The notes below the pieces were generated by a model. That model was given only the letters and a program-made list of their open reading frames with translations, was not told where the DNA came from and ran no database searches. The position numbers and the translations under genes were made by a program. Of a stretch of DNA of 46,125 nucleotides, positions 21,301-29,236 are shown in pieces (positions within the stretch are counted from its first letter, which is position 1; every line of letters begins with the position of its first letter). This DNA comes from Prolixibacteraceae bacterium (GTDB lineage Bacteria > Bacteroidota > Bacteroidia > Bacteroidales > Prolixibacteraceae). The stretch covers positions 1 through 46,125 of the forward strand of contig JAFGGY010000052.1 of NCBI GenBank assembly GCA_016930365.1, in the 5' to 3' direction.

Positions 21301-24300
21301 GGTGTTTGAATACACCATTACCGATATCAACGGTGCAAGTTCATCGGCACAGTTTACCATTACGATTCAAGGCGAAAACGACCCGCCGCTTGCTGCCGAT
21401 ATCTTTATTAGCATTCTTGAACATACCGATACCATTTATGCCCCCTTAGCATCCGATTCGGCTTTACTAAGCCATGCAAGCGACATCGATAGCGATACCA
21501 TCTTTGTTCATTCGGTTAACAACCTTACTCAATTTATTGTCGAAACAAGCTATGGCGAAATGCAGTGGGATTCAACCGGGGTTTACCGGTATATCAACAA
21601 TCGCGGACTTACTGCCCCCATTGCACTGGGCGATACGGTTTACGATTACATCCCCTTTGTGGTTTCCGACAACTTTGCCGGCACCGACACCGCCATGCTA
21701 AGCATCGAAATTATTGGCGAAAACGATGCCCCGGTAGCCGTTCCCGACTCGTTTTATACCGAAGACAGAATGCCGCTCAAGGTTGGGGCTGTTCCCGATG
21801 AAAATATTATGAGCAACGATTACGACATTGATGGAGAAGTAACCAGCGTTATTCGCATTAATGGCATGGCAGTCGATACCATAAGGGGAAGTTGGGGAAC
21901 GCTCGTTTGGGAGCCCGATGGCAGCTTCGAGTATCTACCCGATTCGGCTACAGCAGTAGTACTAAAACCAGGCGAGTACATCAGCGAGCATTTTATTTAT
22001 ACCATTGAGGACAATTTGGGCGCAACCGATACCTCCATCATTAACATCGATATTATTGGTATTAACAACGGGCCTACGGCAGCAAACGATACCTTGTTCT
22101 TCCATGGTCAACAAATTCTTGAACCTCAGGATACAAACGTATTAATTAACGATGTTGACCCCGATGAAGACCCAATTATACTGAGCCGTATTGAAAACGA
22201 CACCAGCGGTAATTTCTCCGAAAGCATTTATGGCAACATTTTATGGACATCCGATGGAGGCATTACCTTTATTCCCGATTCATCGGCGGTAATGGCTCTT
22301 GGTCCTAACGAACAGGAAACCGTTTATTTTAAATATTTTGTTAGCGACACCGCCGGGGCAACAGGCAGTGCAGCCATTGTAGTACGAATGATTGGCGAAA
22401 ACGACCCGGTAACGGCGGTAAACGATTATACCGAAATTTACGAAGACACTTACCTTGCTTATAATGTACTTGAAAACGATGTTGACCCCGATGAAAATTT
22501 TGATTTCGGTTCATTGTCAGTCGAAATACAGCCAAAAAACGGACAGGCTTATGTTAACAGTTCAAACGGTGTAATTTATTATTATCCCAACGAAAATTTC
22601 AATGGAGCAGACAGCCTGCAATACCACATCTGCGACGAAGGATTTCCCGTTTATTGCGACCAGGCCTGGCTCTACATCGATGTTAAGCCGGTTAACGATG
22701 CACCTATAGCCACACATCTTGTATTGCATACCAACCGTAATACCCCGGTAAGTTTTAACTACTTTAGCCAGGTAGAAGATATCGACGATGGTATAGATCC
22801 GGAATCGCTTATGTTGCCCGAAAATGAAAATATTGAAAAGAGCGGCGATTCACTGATAAGCTATACGCCCGAAACCGATTTCACCGGAATCGACGAATTT
22901 ATTTATTCGCTGGCCGATAACGGCAATCAGCGCGCACATGTAATTGTAAATGTAATTGTTCAGGATGATGCCTTTGGAGCACAAAACGACTACGCAGAAA
23001 CCACGCAACGCACGCCTATCGATGTTGAAATTCTCGAAAACGATACCCTTGGAGGATTCCGGGCCAACCCACTTTCGGCCGATATAAAGGTATTCCCATA
23101 TAACGGTACTGCCGGATACAATCCTCAAACTCGAATGGTATATTATCGTCCCAACAACGATTTTAGTGGCATCGACAGTCTTTATTACATGGTTCAGTCG
23201 TACACCGGTATGTATAGTTCAGCAAAAGTGGTTATTCGTGTTGAGCCGGTTAACAAACCCATTGTGGCAAACGACGATGCACTTACAAGCTACATCGAAA
23301 CTTCAACGCTGATTCGCATTCTGGATAACGATTACGATATCGACGATGGAATTGATACCACCTCCATTGCTATTATCACTGAACCACAACACGGGTTGGT
23401 ATCAATTAACCACAACAAAGGCCGAATCAGCTATACACCCGAAGCCGGTTTTGAAGGAATGGACAGCTTGAAATATAAAGTGTGCGACCTAAACGCCGAT
23501 GCCAGTTGCGATTCGGCTACCGTTTATCTCCTTATCCGTTCAAAATTCGACGATCTGAATGCTCAAAACGATGCATACCATACTGTTGAAAACGAAAGCA
23601 TTGAACTTATACCGCACCCGGTCGTTAATGATATAATGGATGAAGGAACCCCTGAACAAACAGCTTACAGCATTGTGTCAGAACCCGTACATGGAAGCCA
23701 GGTAACCGGTTCAGATTTCAATACCATTTACACGCCCGACGAAAACTTTAACGGTCCCGACTGGATGACCTACCAGATTTGCAACGATGATGGCTGCGAT
23801 TTTGCCGAGATAAACCTTTGGGTTGAACCGGTTAATTCGTTTCCTGTTGCGAACAACGACAGTTATGTTGTAAGCGAAAACAGCACACGCCGGCTATACA
23901 TATTAGCCAACGATTACGACATTGACGGAACACTCGATTGGAATACCCTTGATACCGTTTCGGGAATGGGGCCACGCATGGGTACCATCGAATTTAATCG
24001 CGAAACCGGAACCATACTTTACCAACCCCGCGAAAATTCGGCAACCGATGAATTTACGTACACCATTTGCGACAACGAAGGCGAATGCAGCCAGGCAGCA
24101 GTAACCATCTACATCGACCTGGGTTCGATTATTTTCTACCACATCGAAACCTACGAAGACACACCACAAAGCTTCGAGCTCATTCCTTTGATGGCCGATT
24201 TCAACTTATTTTTCGACATTACCGGTTCAGAAGAAGTTGTACCTGCCGAAATTGGCAGTTGGGAGCTTAACGAAGGGAACACACAGCTTACTTATACCCC

Positions 24301-25867
24301 GATGGCCGATAGTACCGGCAGCGATTATTTCAACATAATGTTGCTCTCCGACGATGAAGAGGTACATGCCGACCTTCGGGTTACGGTTACCGTTATCCCG
24401 GTTAACGATGCTCCATTTGCAATACCCGATACCATTGTTTGGAACATGCAGAACGACACCACGATAATTCATTATAACGACCTGTTGCATAACGACTACG
24501 ATATCGATAGTGACTCCATTTTGCTAACACCCGAAATTAGTGAACATGCCAGTCAGTTTAACTTTACATGGAACGAAACCGACAGTACCCTGCAGATTAC
24601 GACTACCGCGATAGATTGGTGCGACACCTGGTTTGTTTATGAAATTATGGACAACGAAGGCTTGAGCGATACAGCCGTGGTTTCGATATTCCCCGATTTT
24701 GAAGTATATAAACCGATAGCTGTATACGACTCGTTCGAGGTAGCTATGAGCAATACCCATTCGACTGCCGACGACCTGAAGCACCTGCTCGATGTACTGG
24801 ACAACGATACCCTTTTGAACAACCAACGATGCACCATCGACTCGTTTATTATTATTACTCCGCCGGTTTTTGGCGAAGCCTTTACCACCGACGATAAAAA
24901 TATTATATACGTACCCGAATTTTATTACGACGGTCCCGACTCACTGCAATACCTCATTACCGATCGCTGGCAGCAAACCGACAGTGCATGGGTTTATATC
25001 GATGTCTTGTTCCGAAATATTCCGCCTGTAGCCCAAAACGATCAGGTAACCCTTAACCCGGGCGAAACCATGGTCATTCCAATATTGGAAAACGACTACG
25101 ACCCCGATCCGTATCCTTTTGGTTACATCGACACCAGTCGTACTTACCTACTTCCCGAAAGTGTACCACAATATGGAACGGCAGAATTGGATTCGGTTAC
25201 GGGCCTGGTAAGCTATTTCCCCGAGGCTTTAAGTTGCGATCCCGACCGTTTTAGCTATGTTATTTTTGATAACTACGGCGATTCGGCCATAGCTACCGTG
25301 ATAATTGGTGTGCCCGACGAAGGGCCGTTGGCAGCTGTAACCGATACGGTTAAAACATGGCCAAATGTACCGGTCGATTTTAATGTGCTTGATAACGATA
25401 GAGGTTACTTTATCCCTTATGTAGAAGAATATACGAACCCATTTAACGGATCGGTATCGCAAACCGGCGATTCAACCTTTATTTACTATCCAACATCCGA
25501 TTTTGTTGATAAAGACAGCATGACCTATACGCTGGTTTCGCCTTGTGGAAATACACAAACCGGAAAAGTAATTTTTATGGTGGAAGAACTTCGGGTTCCC
25601 GAAATTATTACGCCTAATAACGATACCAAAAACGATGTACTGATTATCGATGGCATACAGTATTACCCCAACTCGTGGTTGCGAATTTTTAATCGCTACG
25701 GGCACGTGGTTTACGAAAAACGAGGCTACGATAACGACTGGAACGGTTACTCGAACCGGGGTAGTTTAGGAGTCGATAAACCTTTGCCAAGCGGTACGTA
25801 TTACTATACATTAATTTATAACGAAGAGAAAAACAGGCAGGCCGGATTTATTTATATTTTCCGATAG
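12362..25867 (+). CDS. giant secreted PKD/cadherin-like protein with type B T9SS sorting domain
   Basis: This single 4501-residue frame, roughly 490 kDa, has a signal peptide ending near LSFSQ (residue 31) and a dystroglycan/cadherin-like putative Ig module at about 33-125. About 14-15 PKD repeats follow at about 130-1540, with WDFGDG-type cores such as YEWDFGDGSNG and FSWNFGDGTTS. Then come transitional cadherin-like modules and about eleven VCBS-type repeats of about 100 residues (about 2110-3350), each opening NDAPVA..D and containing YG.L.W and DYDIDGD-like acidic, probably Ca-binding, segments. A further series of about 90-residue cadherin/Big_9-like modules (LENDYD, YTPE..F.G.DS) leads to residue 4410. 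The final 88 residues (VPEIITPNNDTKNDVL ... FIYIFR) are the gliding-motility-associated CHU_C type B sorting domain. The role is probably adhesion or a surface filament; no catalytic domain was recognised. The gene ends 12 bp before a PorP/SprF gene. Confidence 0.93.
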   Translation: MKLCGYPNWFNFRWVFIALCLLVLPDLSFSQNLPPVLQRGIPNQHCQVGSVFSYTIPSDAFRDENGDELSITLKDLPASWLSYNSSTRTLSGTPTLQSVHVITATASDGSKTKSTTFNVTTHSGDTYAAFSMDYQMGCGYRLVNFTNKSKGATSYSWSLGNGNTSTNENPSAIYSEAGTYTVTLTINEGGSDELVHNEEIHIYPRPAPLASEVNETGCEPFDITVQSVGSPVSVEAKTINGQSVGSIQGGDETYYNWYFFEKHDAIITESKSVNVTGLQGGKYKTILEVTDEYGCQGSVITFDHFEVYSKPDAFFTYEKSDICEPSLTHFYDQSTVPNAEVTDYTWTIDGTTSSLNNDTLSYDFTSKGPGTYAVSLVSESEQGCFSEPYTENITFNNENAVDFSINDSYCAGDTATFTAITSAGVIRYEWDVYSNGVIDDTTQNFQYVFPSAGNQMLKLTAFFNDGCRKVVTKNIDVEEVSPDFSYTVDYNCNTDVFTVSFTDESTATPQNSFSGYQWYIVKSTSQELIGSSANFSHQFNNSGTYNIKLEATGAGGCVASLTKPVNLQRPSASFTVAGLTYGCLSGDETTFSASYNSVFDNASSYEWDFGDGSNGTGKNTSHTYTSPGVYTVQLTVETDEGCTYTSTREDVVQLTSQPNISATLLQSDDICFSEGIQLEVSSSPLPDTYYFIHSNDEEIISNPGSNPYTYEYFPPDTGTYDIKIVASKFGCFSDTFTVSNIEINEPKAKFEPSQSTFCEGTTYKVDFVNQSSYSHPSTQFEWNFGDNSTSTETSPIHEYDSTGNYTVLLTVINPETGCSHTSEEQINIYSFNDAPGIITANVTEGCAPLEVSFSQNIFDRLSKNYVVDAYEWDFDNDGVVDSTTTSASITHTYNTPGRYSVRLSIKSSQSCDYYFTEDDMITVGGVLVDFTHVPEPVCSGNQIQFTNTSTRTSFDTSNPDDDTFSWNFGDGTTSTDENPMHTYNRDTIYSVSLTVTDDEGCSTTLIKENLIDITPFVPAFELSDTILCHDSEVTFFNTSSGDIVSYKWDFDGDGTIDLTTANTNDVTHIYSEAGIFDATLVAEVADGCVEEYIQQVRVINATSEFEAEETKIGCAPAFAYFTPEADHNDVLAYYWDFGDGNTSNEREPRNYYVTPGHYTVSLTIVFKGNCSKTVTKTDYILADGAFGYFDYDNVLGCNPNPVSFSVSEMQNVDYITWDFGNGVVEQDTVNDGVTRFETGYVYDTLGFITPRVILTDDVCGEYAYQNEEKGSIYNSQPPHAGFTTDYDSICRGVPIHFTDTSYSSDPIYKQVTAWEWNFGCDENSISDQKNPSFAYPEGGVYSPQLIVYNEIGCSDTLTDINRIHIYTNNALSSEFDISKELVCPWEEVDFTSQASAGPGQNIEKYEWNFGEGFQTGSTNENYRFDSSHKGETLTVYHKVTDDKFCTDSTAHTVDISNLQAAFGYEPQPVTRGSAVDYTDESITDPGTSITSWQWSFTGANTSSSTNQNPQNVEYPVILQDQQTQLIVRNDIGCIDTTLHVFDVQNNPPTLDTFRIVLVENFSYNFDADEFETRFVANDPGQTLDSIMVVSAPVNGSFRLNGSDIDLKTPIYVGNIENLLFIPAPNWNGETSFYWNGNDGYDWATTPKKVFVTVLEEPDPPIIETFSFNIPKDSAINITRQNFIDHVNSDLKGSMVFDSLYINTIPSVGTLTFVGQPITPPLLILSDEIDDETKVLHYTPENNYSGIVTFNWNAYDGYNFGISNGLVEIVYYNSVPTPDNIVRNNLSENSTQVFSKEDFKNHYNDRDIYDVAKRIEIDSIPATIEGRFFQGSNVVSAGTILNIDNLQNLRFVPAAGFEGTVTARYGISDGEDYGYAYIILTYVNTPPTLADFNVSGFEDQELNFSVSDFENTSATSPFTDADRWDKLSHIEIASLPEHGILFLNGIEVSLEQEITKTEIAGLVYLPDTDWYGSDQFDYNAKDGTDWAENDARIFIAVEPVNDAPRPNSNSYTIYEDETLSGVSVADNDSDVDNLSSELSYRVAVTDSSTAGQHGIIELNNEGSLIFTPEPDYNGAVYFIYTVCDPEPLCATDTVYINIIPVNDAPRVIADTFYVSEEETISYHNFTANDYDVDGDAFTATHVNNNTSKELSTTYGNLVWDEDGNITFTLNEGLDTLAAGESVQETFDYTVIDDSLNISTSTFTIVIEGMNNPPVAVDNTFTVHENFEFVATDDENYANILSNDYDPENNTLSIYRVNQSDEKEIVTDYGIFRWETDGTWSFTEDSTATNPIAFNENVQVDMQYTVSDGYAISNQAYISLRIIGTNDAPVAQNDTLIIYEDAGSVSFDKNESPAMLVNDFDIDTGDLYWISEIEGSHQKTTVGVLGTLKWDNGGAFTYTPDVDTVMQLGDGEQAIDIYNYLLTDENGATSRAQLVVIVKGMNDKPFANDDYITIYEDTHHTEKDSLSGLLANDGDIDHDPIIVAVNDEGTRTINGQYGQLSWEPSGAYVYETFIEIVDTLYHGEIVYDVFTYQVVDPYGATDQAQLEITIIGENDAPLANNHYESMFENDLSLSVTGRANGILAEDSDIDDNDNFGIIEIEHQNERSVAGIYGTLEWNYDGEFTYTLNFEVDSLAENEVVIDSFLYVIEDAFDSTASAFLYIEITGNNSNPQALNDTIRVNENQLSYTPEWSMLDNDYDIDGDHFEMNSLSRSSQSPVQTKYAAFNWNSEGFIDYLRYEHDDLRDGLDTLAWNDVVIDSVPYTITDDLGLESEAHLYVEISGRNDAPVCNRDILNILESTDSLTGIDMLSNDYDIDRNDFITLHRISGQSIFTVIGIYGTLSPGENNTFTYTNNHEATDTLKKDEIVKDLFPYTVIDTRGVITTDTLEIIITGVNDDPVAVNDTMLIYEDEVTKPFKPEENGVLWNDFDVDNDEFWVKLANNSTEETLDGKYGTLTLNRDGNASYQLNSDIDTLSIFHKVNEVFEYTITDINGASSSAQFTITIQGENDPPLAADIFISILEHTDTIYAPLASDSALLSHASDIDSDTIFVHSVNNLTQFIVETSYGEMQWDSTGVYRYINNRGLTAPIALGDTVYDYIPFVVSDNFAGTDTAMLSIEIIGENDAPVAVPDSFYTEDRMPLKVGAVPDENIMSNDYDIDGEVTSVIRINGMAVDTIRGSWGTLVWEPDGSFEYLPDSATAVVLKPGEYISEHFIYTIEDNLGATDTSIINIDIIGINNGPTAANDTLFFHGQQILEPQDTNVLINDVDPDEDPIILSRIENDTSGNFSESIYGNILWTSDGGITFIPDSSAVMALGPNEQETVYFKYFVSDTAGATGSAAIVVRMIGENDPVTAVNDYTEIYEDTYLAYNVLENDVDPDENFDFGSLSVEIQPKNGQAYVNSSNGVIYYYPNENFNGADSLQYHICDEGFPVYCDQAWLYIDVKPVNDAPIATHLVLHTNRNTPVSFNYFSQVEDIDDGIDPESLMLPENENIEKSGDSLISYTPETDFTGIDEFIYSLADNGNQRAHVIVNVIVQDDAFGAQNDYAETTQRTPIDVEILENDTLGGFRANPLSADIKVFPYNGTAGYNPQTRMVYYRPNNDFSGIDSLYYMVQSYTGMYSSAKVVIRVEPVNKPIVANDDALTSYIETSTLIRILDNDYDIDDGIDTTSIAIITEPQHGLVSINHNKGRISYTPEAGFEGMDSLKYKVCDLNADASCDSATVYLLIRSKFDDLNAQNDAYHTVENESIELIPHPVVNDIMDEGTPEQTAYSIVSEPVHGSQVTGSDFNTIYTPDENFNGPDWMTYQICNDDGCDFAEINLWVEPVNSFPVANNDSYVVSENSTRRLYILANDYDIDGTLDWNTLDTVSGMGPRMGTIEFNRETGTILYQPRENSATDEFTYTICDNEGECSQAAVTIYIDLGSIIFYHIETYEDTPQSFELIPLMADFNLFFDITGSEEVVPAEIGSWELNEGNTQLTYTPMADSTGSDYFNIMLLSDDEEVHADLRVTVTVIPVNDAPFAIPDTIVWNMQNDTTIIHYNDLLHNDYDIDSDSILLTPEISEHASQFNFTWNETDSTLQITTTAIDWCDTWFVYEIMDNEGLSDTAVVSIFPDFEVYKPIAVYDSFEVAMSNTHSTADDLKHLLDVLDNDTLLNNQRCTIDSFIIITPPVFGEAFTTDDKNIIYVPEFYYDGPDSLQYLITDRWQQTDSAWVYIDVLFRNIPPVAQNDQVTLNPGETMVIPILENDYDPDPYPFGYIDTSRTYLLPESVPQYGTAELDSVTGLVSYFPEALSCDPDRFSYVIFDNYGDSAIATVIIGVPDEGPLAAVTDTVKTWPNVPVDFNVLDNDRGYFIPYVEEYTNPFNGSVSQTGDSTFIYYPTSDFVDKDSMTYTLVSPCGNTQTGKVIFMVEELRVPEIITPNNDTKNDVLIIDGIQYYPNSWLRIFNRYGHVVYEKRGYDNDWNGYSNRGSLGVDKPLPSGTYYYTLIYNEEKNRQAGFIYIFR

Positions 25868-25879
25868 CCGATACCATAA

Positions 25880-26830
25880 ATGAGAAAGAGTACACACATA
25901 TCGAACCTGGTTTTAACAACGGCTTTATGGCTGGTTGTTCTGTTGGGTTTTAAACAAGGTTTTGCACAACAAGACCCTGTTTATACCCAGTATATGAACA
26001 ATTTAATGTCGGTAAACCCGGCATATACCGGTGTGCGTGGAGTTGGGAGTATGTCGGGTGTTTTCCGTAAGCAGTGGAATCAGCTCAACGGGGCTCCTTC
26101 TACTTCATCGGTAACGTTAAGTATGCCTTTAGACAGCCTGCATGTGGGTGGCGGGTTCGACTTTCTGTACGACGATTTTGGGCATTTCTCAACTACGGCA
26201 CTGTTTTTAGATTATTCGTACCGCATACAAACCAGCCAAACAACTCAACTAAGCTTTGGTTTGAAAGCCGGATTTAACTACTTACAGTCGTCGTTAACCG
26301 AACTCGACCGCTACCATGCCGATGATGCCTATATAATTGAATATGGCGATTACAGTCGCTTTTTACCAAATTTTGGGGTGGGTTTATTCTGGTATGGCGA
26401 AAACTTCTATGCCGGGCTGGCGGTGCCCAGGCTTTTACAAAACAAGTACCATCGCGATGTTACATCGGTTGAAGCCGCAAGCCGCGAAGAAAGACACTAT
26501 TTTATTCACGGAGCTTATATTCTACCGTTGTCACCAACTGCCGTTTTCAAACCTGGTTTAACCACCATAATGGTTGCAGGTGCACCGGTAACGGCCGATT
26601 TCGATTTTAGTTTCTTGTTTATGGATCGCTTTTGGGTAGGAGCAATGTACCGGATCAGCGATTCGGTAGGAGCTTATACCCAAGTGCAAATTGGCAATAT
26701 TAAAGTAGGCTTCTCATACGATTACACACATACTCCGCTTGGCGAATTTACCAACGGAACTTTCGAAGTAATGCTACGCTACGATTTTAAAACCAAAGAC
26801 ACACAGGTATTTCCACACTTAGGTTTCTAA
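25880..26830 (+). CDS. PorP/SprF-family type IX secretion outer-membrane protein
   Basis: This 316-residue protein has a signal peptide ending near FKQGFAQ (about residue 29). The family hallmark QDPVYTQYMNNLMSVNPAYTG follows, then a beta-barrel with alternating aromatic strands ending MLRYDFKTKDTQVFPHLGF. PorP/SprF proteins reside in the outer membrane and are needed for secretion or surface attachment of substrates with type B sorting domains, as SprF is for SprB. The 12-bp gap to the giant gene makes co-transcription and a dedicated partnership very likely. Length is typical of the family (about 300-340). Confidence 0.94.
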   Translation: MRKSTHISNLVLTTALWLVVLLGFKQGFAQQDPVYTQYMNNLMSVNPAYTGVRGVGSMSGVFRKQWNQLNGAPSTSSVTLSMPLDSLHVGGGFDFLYDDFGHFSTTALFLDYSYRIQTSQTTQLSFGLKAGFNYLQSSLTELDRYHADDAYIIEYGDYSRFLPNFGVGLFWYGENFYAGLAVPRLLQNKYHRDVTSVEAASREERHYFIHGAYILPLSPTAVFKPGLTTIMVAGAPVTADFDFSFLFMDRFWVGAMYRISDSVGAYTQVQIGNIKVGFSYDYTHTPLGEFTNGTFEVMLRYDFKTKDTQVFPHLGF

Positions 26831-26835
26831 CCACG

Positions 26836-29220
26836 CTATAGCTCGAAAATAATTCCGAGCGTTGGTAAAATAGTTCCCGAACGGTTTTCAAGTGAACGCA
26901 ACTGGTAACGTGTACCGTTGTCGGTTGTAATAAAATTGCCTCCAGCGTCGCGGGCGCGTACCACCACATCCTGGCTCTCGGTCTGGAAATTATACGCATT
27001 CTGAATATCGATATAAAACTTAGCCGTAAATTTTTTCAGGTAGAAAGCCTTGTCAACCCTTAAATCGAGCTGATGAAAAGCGCTGAATCGTTCAGCATTA
27101 ATACGGCTGTAATCCAGGTATGCACGTCCGGTAGCTTCCCAGGCTTCAACAATCGACGTTTTTTTAAGGTCGTATGGTGTATAGGGCAAGCCACCAACAA
27201 AACGCCATTTAGCACCTATACTCCAGTTGTTTTTCAACTTATACGTTGCAAAGGTGGTAAGCAAATGTTTGCTATCCCAGCTCGAAGGGATGAAATCACC
27301 GGTATTTACATCCTTAAACTCGCTGCGAACCAAGGTATATGAAACACTTCCGGTAAGATTCTTCTGATTGTTGATGCGCGCCAGCACTTCCAAACCATAA
27401 GCGCGTCCTTCGGCTATCGAAAGAACCTCTTCGTCGCCCAGTACCCCGTAATCTGCTCCCTTATTGGCCAAGCTAATCTGGTCTTCAACCGAAAATGGAT
27501 AATCGTCGTAGTTTTTCAGAAAGCCCTCAACGGTGTATTGCACAACCTGCGAAGGTTTGTACTCAAAACCTGCGATGTAATGATCGGAACGAATATATTT
27601 CAGATTGTTTTCTTTGTTCACAAATGCATTGTTTTCTTTGTAACCCAGCGATGTATAGGGAGGCAGCTGATAATAACGCCCATAGTTGGCATTAAAACTC
27701 AGGTCGCTGCTAAAATTATACGAAAGCGAAGCGCGTGGCGAAAACTGGTCAAACATATTGCTCATGCTTGCCGAATAATTGTTTGCATCGAAGCGCGTAC
27801 CTATCGAAACAGTCAGGTCGTCGCCCAGAAAATTTCGGCTCACCTGTCCAAATAAGCCCCATTTTACAATGTTTATATCGGTATTGTAATCAATAATTAC
27901 CTGCTGTCCGCCAAAGAAACGTTTTTGGTAAGTATCGTTGGTGTAAGTAGCCAGATCGGTGTTAAAGCCATAATTAACTTTCCACACATTGAAACGATTG
28001 GTATTTTCAACGCGCAGTTTGTTCTCAATTTCGTTCGACAAGTAGTCGAGCGTGAGATTATCCGGATTCGAATCGTCGTTATCAAAATACTTAATCGATT
28101 GATTATTCAGGTGATTCCTGCTTAGCGCAACGGTGAATAATCCGTTGTTGTGGAAATGTTTATAAACCCCACCTACCGTATAAGTCCATTGTTCGTTTAC
28201 CGCAATGTTAGTTAAAATATACTCCTGGAATTCGTCGGGCTCATCAATACCGGTATTTAAATCGAAAAGGTCGATGGCACCCAGTCCGGTAAAGGTAATT
28301 TCGTTTCTCTGGTCGATGCGGGTTTTCACCTTAAACTGCATGTCGTTAAACGTTGGTAAAAAGGGCAATTCAATAATTCCAAAAAGAAATTTAAGATACG
28401 AACGGCGGGTCGAAACGATGTAGTTGGTGTTTTCACCAATTGGGCCGTCGATGGTAGCGGTTACTTCGGAAGCCCCCAGGGAACCGCGAAATTTGAGTTC
28501 TTCGCTGTTGCCGTCAACCTGGGTAAATTCGAGAACACCGCTCAGGGCATCGCTCCGGTTCGATGGAAAAGCACCCGAGTAATACTTCACTTCTCGAATA
28601 AAATCGGCATTGATTATACCCACCGGGCCTCCCGATGCACCTTGTGTAGCAAAGTGGTTAATATTAGGTACTTCAATGCCATCGAGGTAAAAAACGCTTT
28701 CCGAAGGGCCCCCGCCACGTATAATGATGTCGTTACGAAAGGCTGGAGTAGAAGTAACCCCCGGAAACGACTGAATAACCTTCGATATATCGCGGTTGGC
28801 TCCGGGGTTGGTTTCAATTTCGCTTACGCCAATACTGCGCAACGACAAAGGGCTTTCCTCCGTTTTTCTGAATGGGCTGGCTTTTACAATTATTTCGTCA
28901 ATTTGTTGTTCAACCGATTCCATTTTAATTGTAATATTTGCCACGTTGGCATTGCTAACTTCAAACTCGTCGGAAATGGTATTCCGATAGCCAACAAATG
29001 AAGTTGTTAAACGTATAAAGCCCGAGTTTAATCCAAAAATCTGGAAATTGCCATCGAGGTCGGTTACGGCACCTGTTGTAGTACCCATTATCACCACGTT
29101 AACAAAAGGCAATGGCTCGTTGTTGGTGGCATCAACCACCGTTCCTTTTACAACCCCCTCCTGGGCTGTTGCATATAAAGATGCCATTACTAAAAAGATG
29201 GATATAATCGTTAATCTCAT
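26836..29220 (-). CDS. TonB-dependent outer-membrane receptor with carboxypeptidase-like N-terminal domain
   Basis: I start it at MRLTIISIFLVM (ATG at 29218-29220), because this gives a clean signal peptide ending ASLYATAQ. An in-frame ATG 16 codons earlier would put hydrophilic residues ahead of it. The 794-residue protein has a CarboxypepD_reg-like domain (VVKGTVVDATNNEPLPFVNV), a plug with DIIIRGGGPSESVFYLDGIEVPN, and a barrel ending LGIIFEL. It lacks the SusC-type plug signatures and has no SusD neighbour, so it resembles general receptors for peptides, metals or small ligands. It is preceded by a lipoprotein gene 16 bp upstream and converges on the porP gene with only 5 bp between stops. 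Ligand unknown. Confidence 0.92.
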   Translation of the reverse strand: MRLTIISIFLVMASLYATAQEGVVKGTVVDATNNEPLPFVNVVIMGTTTGAVTDLDGNFQIFGLNSGFIRLTTSFVGYRNTISDEFEVSNANVANITIKMESVEQQIDEIIVKASPFRKTEESPLSLRSIGVSEIETNPGANRDISKVIQSFPGVTSTPAFRNDIIIRGGGPSESVFYLDGIEVPNINHFATQGASGGPVGIINADFIREVKYYSGAFPSNRSDALSGVLEFTQVDGNSEELKFRGSLGASEVTATIDGPIGENTNYIVSTRRSYLKFLFGIIELPFLPTFNDMQFKVKTRIDQRNEITFTGLGAIDLFDLNTGIDEPDEFQEYILTNIAVNEQWTYTVGGVYKHFHNNGLFTVALSRNHLNNQSIKYFDNDDSNPDNLTLDYLSNEIENKLRVENTNRFNVWKVNYGFNTDLATYTNDTYQKRFFGGQQVIIDYNTDINIVKWGLFGQVSRNFLGDDLTVSIGTRFDANNYSASMSNMFDQFSPRASLSYNFSSDLSFNANYGRYYQLPPYTSLGYKENNAFVNKENNLKYIRSDHYIAGFEYKPSQVVQYTVEGFLKNYDDYPFSVEDQISLANKGADYGVLGDEEVLSIAEGRAYGLEVLARINNQKNLTGSVSYTLVRSEFKDVNTGDFIPSSWDSKHLLTTFATYKLKNNWSIGAKWRFVGGLPYTPYDLKKTSIVEAWEATGRAYLDYSRINAERFSAFHQLDLRVDKAFYLKKFTAKFYIDIQNAYNFQTESQDVVVRARDAGGNFITTDNGTRYQLRSLENRSGTILPTLGIIFEL

Positions 29221-29236
29221 GGTTTTTTTGATTTTA

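Noticed and set aside
26841-26860. GCTCG/CGAGC hairpin near the convergent porP and TonB-receptor stops as a terminator
   Set aside because: It is a 5-bp stem inside the receptor coding sequence with no T-tract; too weak to call.
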